Positions 1 to 7,836 of a DNA stretch of 43,031 bases are shown piece by piece. The notes below the pieces were generated by a model. The model did not search any database. It was not told the DNA's origin and saw nothing but the letters and a program-made list of their open reading frames with translations. This DNA comes from Bacteroidota bacterium (GTDB lineage Bacteria; Bacteroidota; Bacteroidia; Bacteroidales; VadinHA17): contig JAKPDL010000114.1 of NCBI GenBank assembly GCA_029552825.1, positions 1 to 43,031 on the forward strand, given 5' to 3'. A program made the position numbers and the translations under genes. The stretch's first letter is position 1. Each line of letters begins with the position of its first letter.

Positions 1-1
1 T

Positions 2-1339
2 GACGTTTTTGCACCAAGGATTTCGTTTTTCTGGGCCGCAGGGATGAATCATTTTATGGAAATTGCGAAGATGAGGGCAGCAAGGATGCTCTGGGCCAAG
101 ATCGTAAAGAGCTTTAATCCGAAAAATCCGAAGTCGATGGCATTGAGGGCACACTGTCAGACGTCGGGCTGGAGTCTTACTGAACAGGATCCTTTCAACA
201 ATGTTGGCCGGACATGTATTGAAGCGATGGCGGCCGTTTTTGGACATACGCAGAGCCTGCATACCAATGCTCTCGATGAGGCTCTGTCGCTGCCAACGGA
301 GTTTTCTGCAAGGATAGCCCGCAATACTCAGTTGTATATACAGAATGAAACAGGCGTTTGCAGACATATTGATCCATGGGCTGGATCGTATTATGTTGAA
401 TATTTGACTGATTCGATAGCCCGCAGGGCCTGGGGTCACATACAGGAGGTTGAAAGTATGGGGGGAATGGCAAAAGCAATAGAATCGGGTCTGCCAAAGA
501 TGAGAATTGAGGAAGCTGCAGCAAGAACACAGGCAAGGATTGACTCAGGTTTGCAGACGATTATAGGTACAAACAAGTACAGGCTGGAAAAGGAAGAACC
601 TCTTGATATTCTGGAGGTTGACAACAGTGCTGTTCGCGAAGCTCAGATAAAAAGACTTGCTCTGGTGCGGTCGCAGAGAGATGAAAAAGCATGTCGGGCA
701 GCACTTGATGCCCTTACGGAATGTGCCAGGACAGGTAGGGGTAATCTTCTTGAACTTTCGGTAAAAGCTGCGGCCTGTCGTGCAACACTCGGAGAAATTT
801 CATATGCACTCGAAAAAGTAGCAGGGAGATATAAAGCCGTGACACGTTCAATTTCAGGAATTTACTCATCAGAGTTTAAAAATGATGCGGAGCTGGAGGA
901 AGCCCGCAGGCTGGTGACTCTCTTTGCCTCAAAAGAAGGCAGGCAGCCAAGAATAATGATTGCAAAAATGGGACAGGATGGCCACGACCGTGGTGCAAAG
1001 GTGGTAGCTACAGGATATGCCGACATAGGTTTTGATGTGGATATAGGGCCATTGTTCCAGACCCCCTCAGAAACAGCACGCCAGGCTGTGGAAAATGATG
1101 TCCATGTAATCGGTGTGTCGAGTCTTGCCGGAGGCCATAAAACTCTTATACCACAACTAATTGAAGAACTCAGAAAACTGGAACGGGATGATATCCTTGT
1201 AGTTGCAGGAGGGATTATCCCACCTCAGGATTATCAGTTTCTCTACGATGCAGGTGTGGCTGCTATCTTCGGCCCCGGAACCTCGGTGGCAGGAGCAGCA
1301 AAACAGATTATGGAAATATTGCTTCACAGGGTAGAATAA
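2..1339 (+). CDS. scpA: Methylmalonyl-CoA mutase large subunit, 5'-truncated by the window edge
   Basis: This adenosylcobalamin enzyme interconverts succinyl-CoA and methylmalonyl-CoA in the cytoplasm (propionate pathway). The frame is open from base 2, so the first ATG at 44 is internal; residues before it ([14 protein letters not shown]) already match the catalytic barrel. The segment [15 protein letters not shown] (about 150-195) is the active-site stretch of the large, catalytic subunit. The C-terminal B12-binding domain carries the DxHxxG motif (DGHDRG, 977-994) that supplies the cobalt-ligating histidine, followed by [10 protein letters not shown] and the GGIIPPQD loop. Roughly the first third of the protein lies outside the window; the small subunit would normally sit upstream and cannot be seen. 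The family assignment is firm. The gene symbol follows one common convention (mutB or mcmA in others). Confidence 0.95.
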   Translation, partial: DVFAPRISFFWAAGMNHFMEIAKMRAARMLWAKIVKSFNPKNPKSMALRAHCQTSGWSLTEQDPFNNVGRTCIEAMAAVFGHTQSLHTNALDEALSLPTEFSARIARNTQLYIQNETGVCRHIDPWAGSYYVEYLTDSIARRAWGHIQEVESMGGMAKAIESGLPKMRIEEAAARTQARIDSGLQTIIGTNKYRLEKEEPLDILEVDNSAVREAQIKRLALVRSQRDEKACRAALDALTECARTGRGNLLELSVKAAACRATLGEISYALEKVAGRYKAVTRSISGIYSSEFKNDAELEEARRLVTLFASKEGRQPRIMIAKMGQDGHDRGAKVVATGYADIGFDVDIGPLFQTPSETARQAVENDVHVIGVSSLAGGHKTLIPQLIEELRKLERDDILVVAGGIIPPQDYQFLYDAGVAAIFGPGTSVAGAAKQIMEILLHRVE

Positions 1340-1413
1340 AATTACCCCTGAGAAACAAAAAACTTGTGTTTATTTCATAATTAACATAACTTAGGCTTGT
1401 TTTATAAGTGCAT

Positions 1414-2004
1414 ATGAAAAAACTTATTCTCTTTCTATTGATAATAGTTTTAGCAGTTTCTGGATGCAGAACCGGCAAAGTTTCATTCTCTGCTGGACCT
1501 CCAGAACCGGTTACAGAGAAAAAACAGACAGCTTTACCTAATAATTCGCAACAGCAGGAAAAGATTGATTTTTCAAAGCCCGAGACATGGATTCTTGGCT
1601 ATTTTTCACCTGAGAGGTTAAATCGCCAGCCGCACTCAACATGGTTTATACCGGGATATGACAATTATCAATACAATGAAGAAGTTGTCAGAAAACTTCT
1701 GGATCTTGACAGGAATGATGTTTCAATACTTATTGTGATGGGAACATGGTGCCCTGACAGCCGCAGGGAAGTGCCTCGTTTTATGAAAATTCTGACGGCA
1801 ATTAACTTTCCCATAGACAGAGTGAAGTTTTTAGGTGTGGATAATACAAAGTATACTCCGGTTGAAAATTATGAGGCTCTTAATATTCAGCGTGTACCGA
1901 CATTTATTTTTTATGTAAAAAATATTGAGGCAGGACGCATCATTGAAAATCCTTCGACGTCTTTAGAACAGGATATGCTGAATATTCTGACCTTAAAAGA
2001 GTAA
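1414..2004 (+). CDS. Thioredoxin-fold lipoprotein with a single active-site cysteine
   Basis: This is a 196-residue exported protein. ATG 1414 is preferred over the in-frame GTG at 1408 because it begins directly with the MKK signal peptide. A hydrophobic helix runs to the lipobox AVSGC, with C18 as the lipidated residue. A low-complexity linker to about residue 50 leads into a thioredoxin-like domain. The motif is GTWCPDSRREVPRF: C113 is present, but the resolving cysteine position is S116, so a classical dithiol reaction is not expected. The cis-Pro region reads RVPTFIFY, as in thioredoxins. It precedes two small membrane-protein genes on the same strand, 19 bp from the next start. The substrate is unknown; a periplasmic monothiol role is inference. 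Confidence 0.8.
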   Translation: MKKLILFLLIIVLAVSGCRTGKVSFSAGPPEPVTEKKQTALPNNSQQQEKIDFSKPETWILGYFSPERLNRQPHSTWFIPGYDNYQYNEEVVRKLLDLDRNDVSILIVMGTWCPDSRREVPRFMKILTAINFPIDRVKFLGVDNTKYTPVENYEALNIQRVPTFIFYVKNIEAGRIIENPSTSLEQDMLNILTLKE

Positions 2005-2023
2005 AATTTTAAAAATAAGTAAA

Positions 2024-2533
2024 ATGGAAGAAAAAAGAAGCAGTTCGGGATCGGCACTTGGTACAGCTGCACTGATTACAGGTGTGATCACATTTGTACT
2101 TGCAGTTATACCATGTATAGGGGTACTTGCTATTGTTCCGGGCATCGTAACAATAGTACTTGCCGCAGTGGCTCTTTCGCAGGCTTCAAGAGACAGGGCA
2201 CCACAGGGCTTAATTATTGGTGCATTTGTTATAGGTATATTGGCATTTCTTATTTCAACCTCACAGCTTTTTATTGCCAGAAACCTGGGACGTAATGCTG
2301 ACAGGCTGATTCCTTCAGACATCAGGAAGGCGTTGGAGGAGGTGAAAGAAGATATTTCGAAGGATGTATTGAAAGACCTGGAGGATGCCAAAATAAATAT
2401 TAAAATTGAAAGTGGCGATGAAAAAATAGAGATTAATGCCACCGGTACAGCCAAAAAAGACAAACTGATAGAACAACTTGAAGTACTTGAGAAAGGCGAA
2501 AAGGAAAAAAGTGACACCCTGCCTGGAAAATGA
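2024..2533 (+). CDS. DUF4190-like small membrane protein with a charged tail
   Basis: A 169-residue protein. After a short polar N-terminus there are two long hydrophobic stretches, about residues 10-48 and 65-90, rich in Gly, Ala, Ile and Val and joined by the polar loop SQASRDRAPQG. This pattern (GxxLGTAALITGVI, then ALSQ, then GLIIGAFVIGI) is characteristic of the DUF4190 two-helix family. The C-terminal half is a highly charged, probably helical or coiled-coil cytoplasmic tail (EEVKEDISKDVLKDLED) ending in a Lys/Glu-rich segment. Its stop overlaps the start of the next gene as ATGA, which suggests translational coupling. No enzymatic motif is visible and the function is unknown. Confidence 0.7.
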   Translation: MEEKRSSSGSALGTAALITGVITFVLAVIPCIGVLAIVPGIVTIVLAAVALSQASRDRAPQGLIIGAFVIGILAFLISTSQLFIARNLGRNADRLIPSDIRKALEEVKEDISKDVLKDLEDAKINIKIESGDEKIEINATGTAKKDKLIEQLEVLEKGEKEKSDTLPGK

Positions 2534-2970
2534 CCTTAATAAGAAAGCTCGCTGAAGCATTCAGAACCAAATCGTACATAACGATTAATTTAGTTCTGGC
2601 ATTTATCATAGCTATTGTATTTCTGTATTCTGCTGTTTTTTCTCCGCAGAAAAACAATTACCCTGTGACGTGTATACATGAAAAGATTACTGGCAAACCC
2701 TGTGTCTCGTGCGGACTTTCACACAGCTTTTCACTGATAATAAGGGGCAAAATAATTGAAGCACACAGCTGGAATCCCTACGGTTTTCGTGTTTTTCTTT
2801 TTTTTCTGGCACAGCTGCTGATGAGAGTTGTATTTTCGGTTTTATACCTTAAAGAAGCAGAATACAGGAAACAGCTTGTTATTTATGATATTACCGGCAC
2901 AATTATATTGTTTCTTATTGCCTTTTACCCGTTTCTGGCTTATATTTTTTCATCACTTATACAGGCCTGA
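2530..2970 (+). CDS. DUF2752 family membrane protein
   Basis: A 146-residue membrane protein starting at an ATGA overlap with the preceding gene. It has three or four predicted membrane segments (about 17-37, 88-107 and 118-140). The diagnostic feature is the cysteine-rich stretch after the first helix: C48, then C58-V-S-C61 followed by GLSHSF (62-67), the CxxCGxT/S-type signature of DUF2752. The cysteine arrangement could bind metal or form a disulfide, but no function is established. DUF2752 proteins often occur next to small TM2/DUF4190-type proteins, as here. It ends 2 bp before the convergent recX stop. Confidence 0.75.
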   Translation: MTLIRKLAEAFRTKSYITINLVLAFIIAIVFLYSAVFSPQKNNYPVTCIHEKITGKPCVSCGLSHSFSLIIRGKIIEAHSWNPYGFRVFLFFLAQLLMRVVFSVLYLKEAEYRKQLVIYDITGTIILFLIAFYPFLAYIFSSLIQA

Positions 2971-2972
2971 TT

Positions 2973-3437
2973 TTATTCCTCTTCTTCAAGAATCCGATAT
3001 ATTAGATCAGGCTCAAAACCTCTAGAGATAGCAAACCTCACCAGCTTGCCCCGGAGTTCAAAGGAGTTTTTTGCCCTCACCGATTTTCTGTGTGTTTCTA
3101 TAAGCTTTCTTAGAGTATTTATGTATTCCTCTTCATCAATTGAGCCAACAGCCTGCTGAATTGTATCCTCATCAATACCTTTTGATTTTAGCATCACAGC
3201 AATCTTGACCTTGCCCCACCGGTTATGTTTGAATTTATCCCTTGCGTAAGCCGTTGAGAACCTTATTTCGTCGATGAACTTATCTTTTTGCAGTGCTTTT
3301 AGTATTTTTTCACGTTCGGCAGGCTGAATCCCCCATTTTTCAAGCCTGCTCTCAATCTCACTTCTGCAAAATTCCCTGCCAGCACAAAGCTTCATGGCTT
3401 TTTTAAGTGCTTCGTTGTATTTTATGTTTTCAGCCAT
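2973..3437 (-). CDS. recX: Regulatory protein RecX
   Basis: RecX family modulators bind RecA filaments and limit or tune recombination activity in the cytoplasm. The 154-residue length and all-helical three-repeat layout fit the family. The N-terminal part has CAGREFCRSEIESRLEKWG (typical R-S-E/x-L-x-x-KL-x-x-G repeat), the centre has FIDEIRFSTAYARDKFKHNRWGKVKI, and the C-terminal repeat contains FELRGKLVRFAISRGF. FIDExxFxxxYxxxK is the classic RecX motif. The gene lies 24 bp downstream of prmC on the same strand and is probably co-transcribed. RecA is not in the window. Confidence 0.92.
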   Translation of the reverse strand: MAENIKYNEALKKAMKLCAGREFCRSEIESRLEKWGIQPAEREKILKALQKDKFIDEIRFSTAYARDKFKHNRWGKVKIAVMLKSKGIDEDTIQQAVGSIDEEEYINTLRKLIETHRKSVRAKNSFELRGKLVRFAISRGFEPDLIYRILEEEE

Positions 3438-3461
3438 TTTCTGGTTGTATTTTTTTTTATC

Positions 3462-4322
3462 TCATTTACCGGTTATAAATCTCTCTTTTCCGTTCAGGTC
3501 CTTGATAATTCTGGTTTCTTTGATTCCATATGAAATCATGAGTGTATTAAGAGCTTTCCCCATTTTTTCATGTATTTCGAAATAGATTTTTCCTTCCGGG
3601 GCAAGAAGAAAATTTTTCTTTTCAAGAATGGCTCTGTAGTAAATAAGAGGGTTATCGTCGGGAACAAAAAGTGCTGTTTCTGGTTCAAATTCTCTAACAT
3701 TGATGTGTAAATTTTTCTTTTCCGATACTGGCACATAGGGTGGATTACTGACAAGGATATTGAATTTTTCGGGAAAGTATTCAGGTCCGGCTTTCAAAAT
3801 ATCAGCTTTGAAAAAGTTTACCTTCACATTATTGAGTTTTGCATTTTCACGGGCTGTCTCGAGAGCTTTATCCGAGATATCGATAGCTGTTATGGAAGCA
3901 TAAGGTAGATGTTTTGCCAGGGCAATTGCAATTGTACCCGGGCCTGTACCTATATCTATTATTTTCCCTTTAAAACCAGGGTTTTCTTTGAGAATCAGAT
4001 CAACCAGCTCTTCAGTTTCCTGACGGGGGATTAATGTAGCGGGATTGACTTTTATCCTGCAATTGTAAAAAAAAGTTTCTCCCAGTACATATTGTACCGG
4101 ACTTCCCTTTTCAAGATTATTGCATATTTCCAGGAGCTCTCTTCTGCGGGTGGGTGAAATTTCATATTCTGGTTTCATCATCTGCTGCAACCTGTTGAGA
4201 TTGAAAATTGTCATGATAATAAGGTCGGCAATTGAATTTATCTCACTGGCCGGGTAGAGATGACGCAACCTTGTATGGAGGTAATGACGGAAATCTTTAA
4301 TTGTTCTTAGATTGTCATTCAT
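3462..4322 (-). CDS. prmC: Peptide chain release factor N5-glutamine methyltransferase PrmC
   Basis: PrmC methylates the Gln of the GGQ motif in release factors RF1 and RF2, using S-adenosylmethionine. The 286-residue protein has the helical N-terminal substrate domain (1-70). The family element IPRQETEELV (98-107), the SAM-binding GTGPGT loop (125-130) and the catalytic NPPY tetrad in SNPPYVP (N193-Y196) follow in the usual order. recX follows 24 bp downstream. It diverges from ribD across only 26 bp. On the minus strand an exact TAnnTTTG box ends 4 bp before the start codon, so the mRNA may have almost no leader. Confidence 0.95.
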   Translation of the reverse strand: MNDNLRTIKDFRHYLHTRLRHLYPASEINSIADLIIMTIFNLNRLQQMMKPEYEISPTRRRELLEICNNLEKGSPVQYVLGETFFYNCRIKVNPATLIPRQETEELVDLILKENPGFKGKIIDIGTGPGTIAIALAKHLPYASITAIDISDKALETARENAKLNNVKVNFFKADILKAGPEYFPEKFNILVSNPPYVPVSEKKNLHINVREFEPETALFVPDDNPLIYYRAILEKKNFLLAPEGKIYFEIHEKMGKALNTLMISYGIKETRIIKDLNGKERFITGK

Positions 4323-4326
4323 AGTT

Positions 4327-4334
4327 CAAATTTA
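4327..4334 (-). promoter_or_regulatory. Possible promoter -7 box for prmC-recX
   Basis: The minus strand reads TAAATTTG (exact), ending 4 bp before the prmC start. If real, the prmC mRNA is leaderless or nearly so. The gap to ribD is only 26 bp, so the ribD promoter must overlap it or lie within prmC. Confidence 0.3.
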
Positions 4335-4348
4335 CTATTTTAGGCCTT

Positions 4349-5404
4349 ATGTTGGCAGAAGCGGATCATAAATACATGCAGAGGTGTATTGAACTGGCTC
4401 TTAATGCAGAAGGGCTGACATATCCTAATCCCATGGTAGGTGCGGTTGTTGTACATGATGACGTTATTCTGGGGGAGGGTTATCATGTTTATGCTGGTGG
4501 TCCTCATGCCGAAGTGGTTGCAATTAATGCGGTAAAAAAGCGGGAGCTTTTACCTGAGTCGACTTTGTATGTATCGCTTGAACCATGCTGTCATTACGGA
4601 AAGACACCTCCGTGTACAGATCTGATTATTTCTTCCGGTATTCCACGGGTTGTGGTAGGTACAATTGACACCAGCACTAAAGTTTCAGGCAGGGGTGTTG
4701 CCATACTGCGGAAAGCAGGAAAGGAAGTTGAAGTGGGCGTGATGGAAAATGAATGCCGGTGGGTTAACAGAAGATTTTTTACATATCATGAACGAAAGAG
4801 GCCATATATTACGTTAAAATGGGCAGAGAGTGCTGATGGATTCATCGATATTGAAAGGCCCGAAGGTTCACCTGTCGGGCCTTACTGGATTACCGGAATG
4901 GCTGAGAGAGTTCTGGTTCATAAATGGAGAGCCATGGAAGAAGCCATTCTGGTGGGCGGGGAAACAATCAGGAAAGATAATCCACGCCTGAATGTAAGAT
5001 ACTGGAAAGGTAAAGATCCAGTAAAGATTATATTGAGCAGATCGGGAAATATTGGCAGTTACCTTGCTGGTAAAAGGACAGATGGCGGAATAATTGTTTT
5101 TACCGGCAACAGAGAATTTAAGCCCGATGGTGCCGAAGTTGTATTTCTTGAAGAAAATGAGCCTGCCGCATTAAGGATTTGTAAAATCCTTTATGATAAA
5201 GGCATACAGTCTCTGTTTATCGAAGGGGGAGCAAGGGTTCTTCAGCATTTTATATCAGAGGGATTGTGGGATGAGGCACGGATATTCAGGGGACAAAAAT
5301 ATTTCAGGAATGGAATTAAGGCACCCGTTGCAGGAGGAAGGGTAATTTCAGAGACACTCTTTGAATCGGGTGTGCTTGAAGTTTTAAGTAATGATTATTT
5401 ATAA
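4349..5404 (+). CDS. ribD: Riboflavin biosynthesis bifunctional deaminase/reductase RibD
   Basis: RibD carries out two consecutive cytoplasmic steps of flavin synthesis: deamination of the pyrimidine intermediate, then NADPH-dependent reduction of its ribosyl side chain. The N-terminal deaminase domain (1-145) has the zinc site H53-A-E55 and PCC...C (C80 and C89, in EPCCHYGKTPPCTD). The C-terminal reductase (about 150-351) has the substrate segment LKWAESADG, the nucleotide region EAILVGGETIRKDNPRLNVR and the terminal FIEGGARVLQHFI. The 351-residue length is typical. It stands alone here, with no ribE, ribA or ribH alongside and no visible FMN riboswitch in the 26-bp upstream gap. Confidence 0.96.
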   Translation: MLAEADHKYMQRCIELALNAEGLTYPNPMVGAVVVHDDVILGEGYHVYAGGPHAEVVAINAVKKRELLPESTLYVSLEPCCHYGKTPPCTDLIISSGIPRVVVGTIDTSTKVSGRGVAILRKAGKEVEVGVMENECRWVNRRFFTYHERKRPYITLKWAESADGFIDIERPEGSPVGPYWITGMAERVLVHKWRAMEEAILVGGETIRKDNPRLNVRYWKGKDPVKIILSRSGNIGSYLAGKRTDGGIIVFTGNREFKPDGAEVVFLEENEPAALRICKILYDKGIQSLFIEGGARVLQHFISEGLWDEARIFRGQKYFRNGIKAPVAGGRVISETLFESGVLEVLSNDYL

Positions 5405-5413
5405 TTATAATGG

Positions 5414-5445
5414 GTTGTTAAAATCTGTTTAAATTCTTAATTTTG
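5414..5445 (+). promoter_or_regulatory. Promoter of the caspase/propeller-phosphatase unit
   Basis: An exact -7 box TAATTTTG (5438-5445) with a partial -33 element GTTG (5414-5417) places the start of transcription near 5452, about 33 nt before ATG 5485. The box covers the alternative TTG start codon at 5443, which argues against that codon being used. Confidence 0.55.
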
Positions 5446-5484
5446 AAAGAAATTGAAATTCGAAAAATAAAAATATTAAGAGAT

Positions 5485-7830
5485 ATGAAGGGGAAAATAT
5501 TTTATACGGTACTGGTGGCGCTTATTGCAACATCTGTTTCATTTGCACAGAGTGGAAAGAAGGCCTATAAGGCTGGGAACCAGTTAATGAAGAGCAATAA
5601 GTACGAAGATGCTATAGTTCAGTTTACAAATGCTATTAGTGCAGAACCAACCAATGCTGCTTATTATTATTCAAGGGCTACAGTATATGAACTCACCGGA
5701 AAGTTAAATGAGGCATATGCAGACTATGAAAAATCCCTGATATTCAAGCCCAAAAATGTTCCTTCCCTGGTTGGTATGGGAAGGGTATGCAATAAACTTG
5801 GTAAATATGACGAAGCTCTGGTTTATCTCAACAGGGCAAAAGCAATTGAGAAGCTCAACAGGGAGGTTTATCCGGAAAAAGTACTGGCACTCATAGGTCT
5901 TGAGAAGTATGACCAGGCACTTAAAGCAGCCGATACAGCATTAACTATAAAAGAGACGGCGTATAATTATTATTTGCGAGGGAAGGTTTATGTGAAGCTG
6001 AATAATGATGCAATGGCTCAGCGTGAACTTGAAAAGGCAATTGCAAAGGACAGGGGATTTATTGAGCCCCGCCTTGAACTTGCAGATCTTTATTTAAGGA
6101 GCAACAGGCGAACAGATGCTCTTAATCAGGTAAATGAATTAATTGCTGCTGCTCCACAGGATGCCCGGGGTTATGTCGTAAGAAGCAGGATTTATAAAGC
6201 CAATCTTGATTATCCAAATGCTATAAATGATATTTCAAAGACAATTCTTCTGGATCCCAACAACCCTGAGTATTATATGATAAGAGGCCGTTATTATCAG
6301 GAGTTCAATCAGCACATGAATGCCATTGCCGATTTCTCCAAATATATAGCAATGAGGCCCGACGATCCCGAAGCTTATTTTGCCAGGGCAAAATCGTACC
6401 AGGAGATGATGAATTTTGAAAAGGCAATAGAAGATTATAACAAAATAACAACTCTTTCAGAGTTTGATGTAAGAGCAAGGAAGCTTCTAAAAGAGGCACA
6501 GGATATGCTCTATGAGCTTAACAGGGAACAGGTGCCTCCTGAGATAGAAATTACTTCACCTGTTGTATCTTCCGGTAATATAATGGAAATAAAAGGCAAT
6601 GCAACATCCATAACTGTAACAGGTAAAATAAGGGATAAAAGCAAGATAGATGAAGTTTTAATAAACAATCAGAAAGTTCTGACAGGTGAAAAGAAAAACA
6701 ATGAGGCCGAATTTATTGCAACAGTTGATGTGAGAGATGTTGACAAAATAACTGTGCTTGCCCGGGATGAATACAATAATGAAAAGGTGATTGAACTGAA
6801 TTTGAGAAGGACAGAAATCAATCCACCTAAAATTTCAATTATTGCACCATACGCTTCTGAGGATGACCAGATTTATCTTGACACCAATTCACCGAGGCTA
6901 GCTATAGAAGGGAAAATTACCGATGAAAGCAGAATCAAATCTATTTTCATAGAAGGTATTACGGCTGCTTATGCCGTGAATGAACTTAATCCAACTTTTA
7001 CTGCCACAATAGATATTCTGAACAAAAACAAAATTACTGTCATAGCCGAAGATATTTACGGGAACGTACAGGAGAAAGAATTCAGGCTTAACAGGGAAGG
7101 GGCAGAGCTATCAGCTTCTAATCCGATGGGCAAAACATGGGTTGTTTTCATTGAGAATTCAAAATATACATCTTTTGCACCTCTTGACGGCCCGGTAAAA
7201 GACATTAACATGATGACAAGAGCTCTTTCAAATTATCAGATTCATCAGATAATTTACAAGAAAGATATGACAAAAGCCGATATGGAGAAATTTTTCTCAA
7301 TCGAGTTGAGGGATCTGATAAAGAGCAATCAGGTTAAGTCGCTTCTTGTATGGTATGCCGGACATGGTAAATTTATTAATGATGTCGGATACTGGATACC
7401 TGTTGACGCAAGAAGAGATGATGAATTTACATATTTCAGCCTGAATACACTGCGGGCTGCAATGGAGACTTATGTTAACTACCTTACTCATTTGCTTGTG
7501 GTTACAGATGCCTGCGAATCAGGACCAAGCTTTTACCAGGCAATGCGTTCCGACATTAAAATCAGAAGTTGTGACGATTATACCGCAACACAGCTGAAAT
7601 CATCACAGGTGTTCTCTTCAGCAGGATATGAGCTTGCAGTTGATGATTCACAGTTTACTAGAACCTTTGCAAATACTCTTGCAAACAACCCCAAGGCATG
7701 CATACCGATTGAGGAAATTGTTATTAATGTTACAAATGCCGTAGTAAACAATAACCAGCAGAAGCCAAAGTTCGGAAAGATAACCGGACTCAGGGATGAG
7801 GACGGTACATTCTTCTTTATTGCGAAATAA
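5485..7830 (+). CDS. Exported TPR / Ig-like / caspase-family protein
   Basis: ATG 5485 is chosen: it begins a clear signal peptide (MKGKIFYTVLVALIATSVSFAQ). The in-frame TTG at 5443 lies inside a -7 promoter box. The 781-residue precursor has about nine tetratricopeptide repeats (22-350). Two tandem beta-rich, Ig-like repeats of about 95 residues follow (351-445 and 446-540, each ending in a KITV-A-D-Y-N pattern). The rest is a peptidase C14/caspase-like domain (about 547-781). The catalytic dyad is visible as H627 in WYAGHGK and C677 in VTDACESG. Caspase-fold enzymes cut after Arg/Lys or Asp; specificity cannot be read here. Because of the signal peptide it should act in the periplasm or outside. 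It is followed after 6 bp by the propeller-phosphatase gene, so the two are likely co-expressed. Domain calls are firm; the biological role is unknown. Confidence 0.88.
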   Translation: MKGKIFYTVLVALIATSVSFAQSGKKAYKAGNQLMKSNKYEDAIVQFTNAISAEPTNAAYYYSRATVYELTGKLNEAYADYEKSLIFKPKNVPSLVGMGRVCNKLGKYDEALVYLNRAKAIEKLNREVYPEKVLALIGLEKYDQALKAADTALTIKETAYNYYLRGKVYVKLNNDAMAQRELEKAIAKDRGFIEPRLELADLYLRSNRRTDALNQVNELIAAAPQDARGYVVRSRIYKANLDYPNAINDISKTILLDPNNPEYYMIRGRYYQEFNQHMNAIADFSKYIAMRPDDPEAYFARAKSYQEMMNFEKAIEDYNKITTLSEFDVRARKLLKEAQDMLYELNREQVPPEIEITSPVVSSGNIMEIKGNATSITVTGKIRDKSKIDEVLINNQKVLTGEKKNNEAEFIATVDVRDVDKITVLARDEYNNEKVIELNLRRTEINPPKISIIAPYASEDDQIYLDTNSPRLAIEGKITDESRIKSIFIEGITAAYAVNELNPTFTATIDILNKNKITVIAEDIYGNVQEKEFRLNREGAELSASNPMGKTWVVFIENSKYTSFAPLDGPVKDINMMTRALSNYQIHQIIYKKDMTKADMEKFFSIELRDLIKSNQVKSLLVWYAGHGKFINDVGYWIPVDARRDDEFTYFSLNTLRAAMETYVNYLTHLLVVTDACESGPSFYQAMRSDIKIRSCDDYTATQLKSSQVFSSAGYELAVDDSQFTRTFANTLANNPKACIPIEEIVINVTNAVVNNNQQKPKFGKITGLRDEDGTFFFIAK

Positions 7831-7836
7831 TAATAA

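Noticed and set aside
5443-5484. Upstream TTG start for the caspase gene
   Set aside because: The codon lies in the exact -7 box TAATTTTG, and the extra 14 residues would precede a clean signal peptide.
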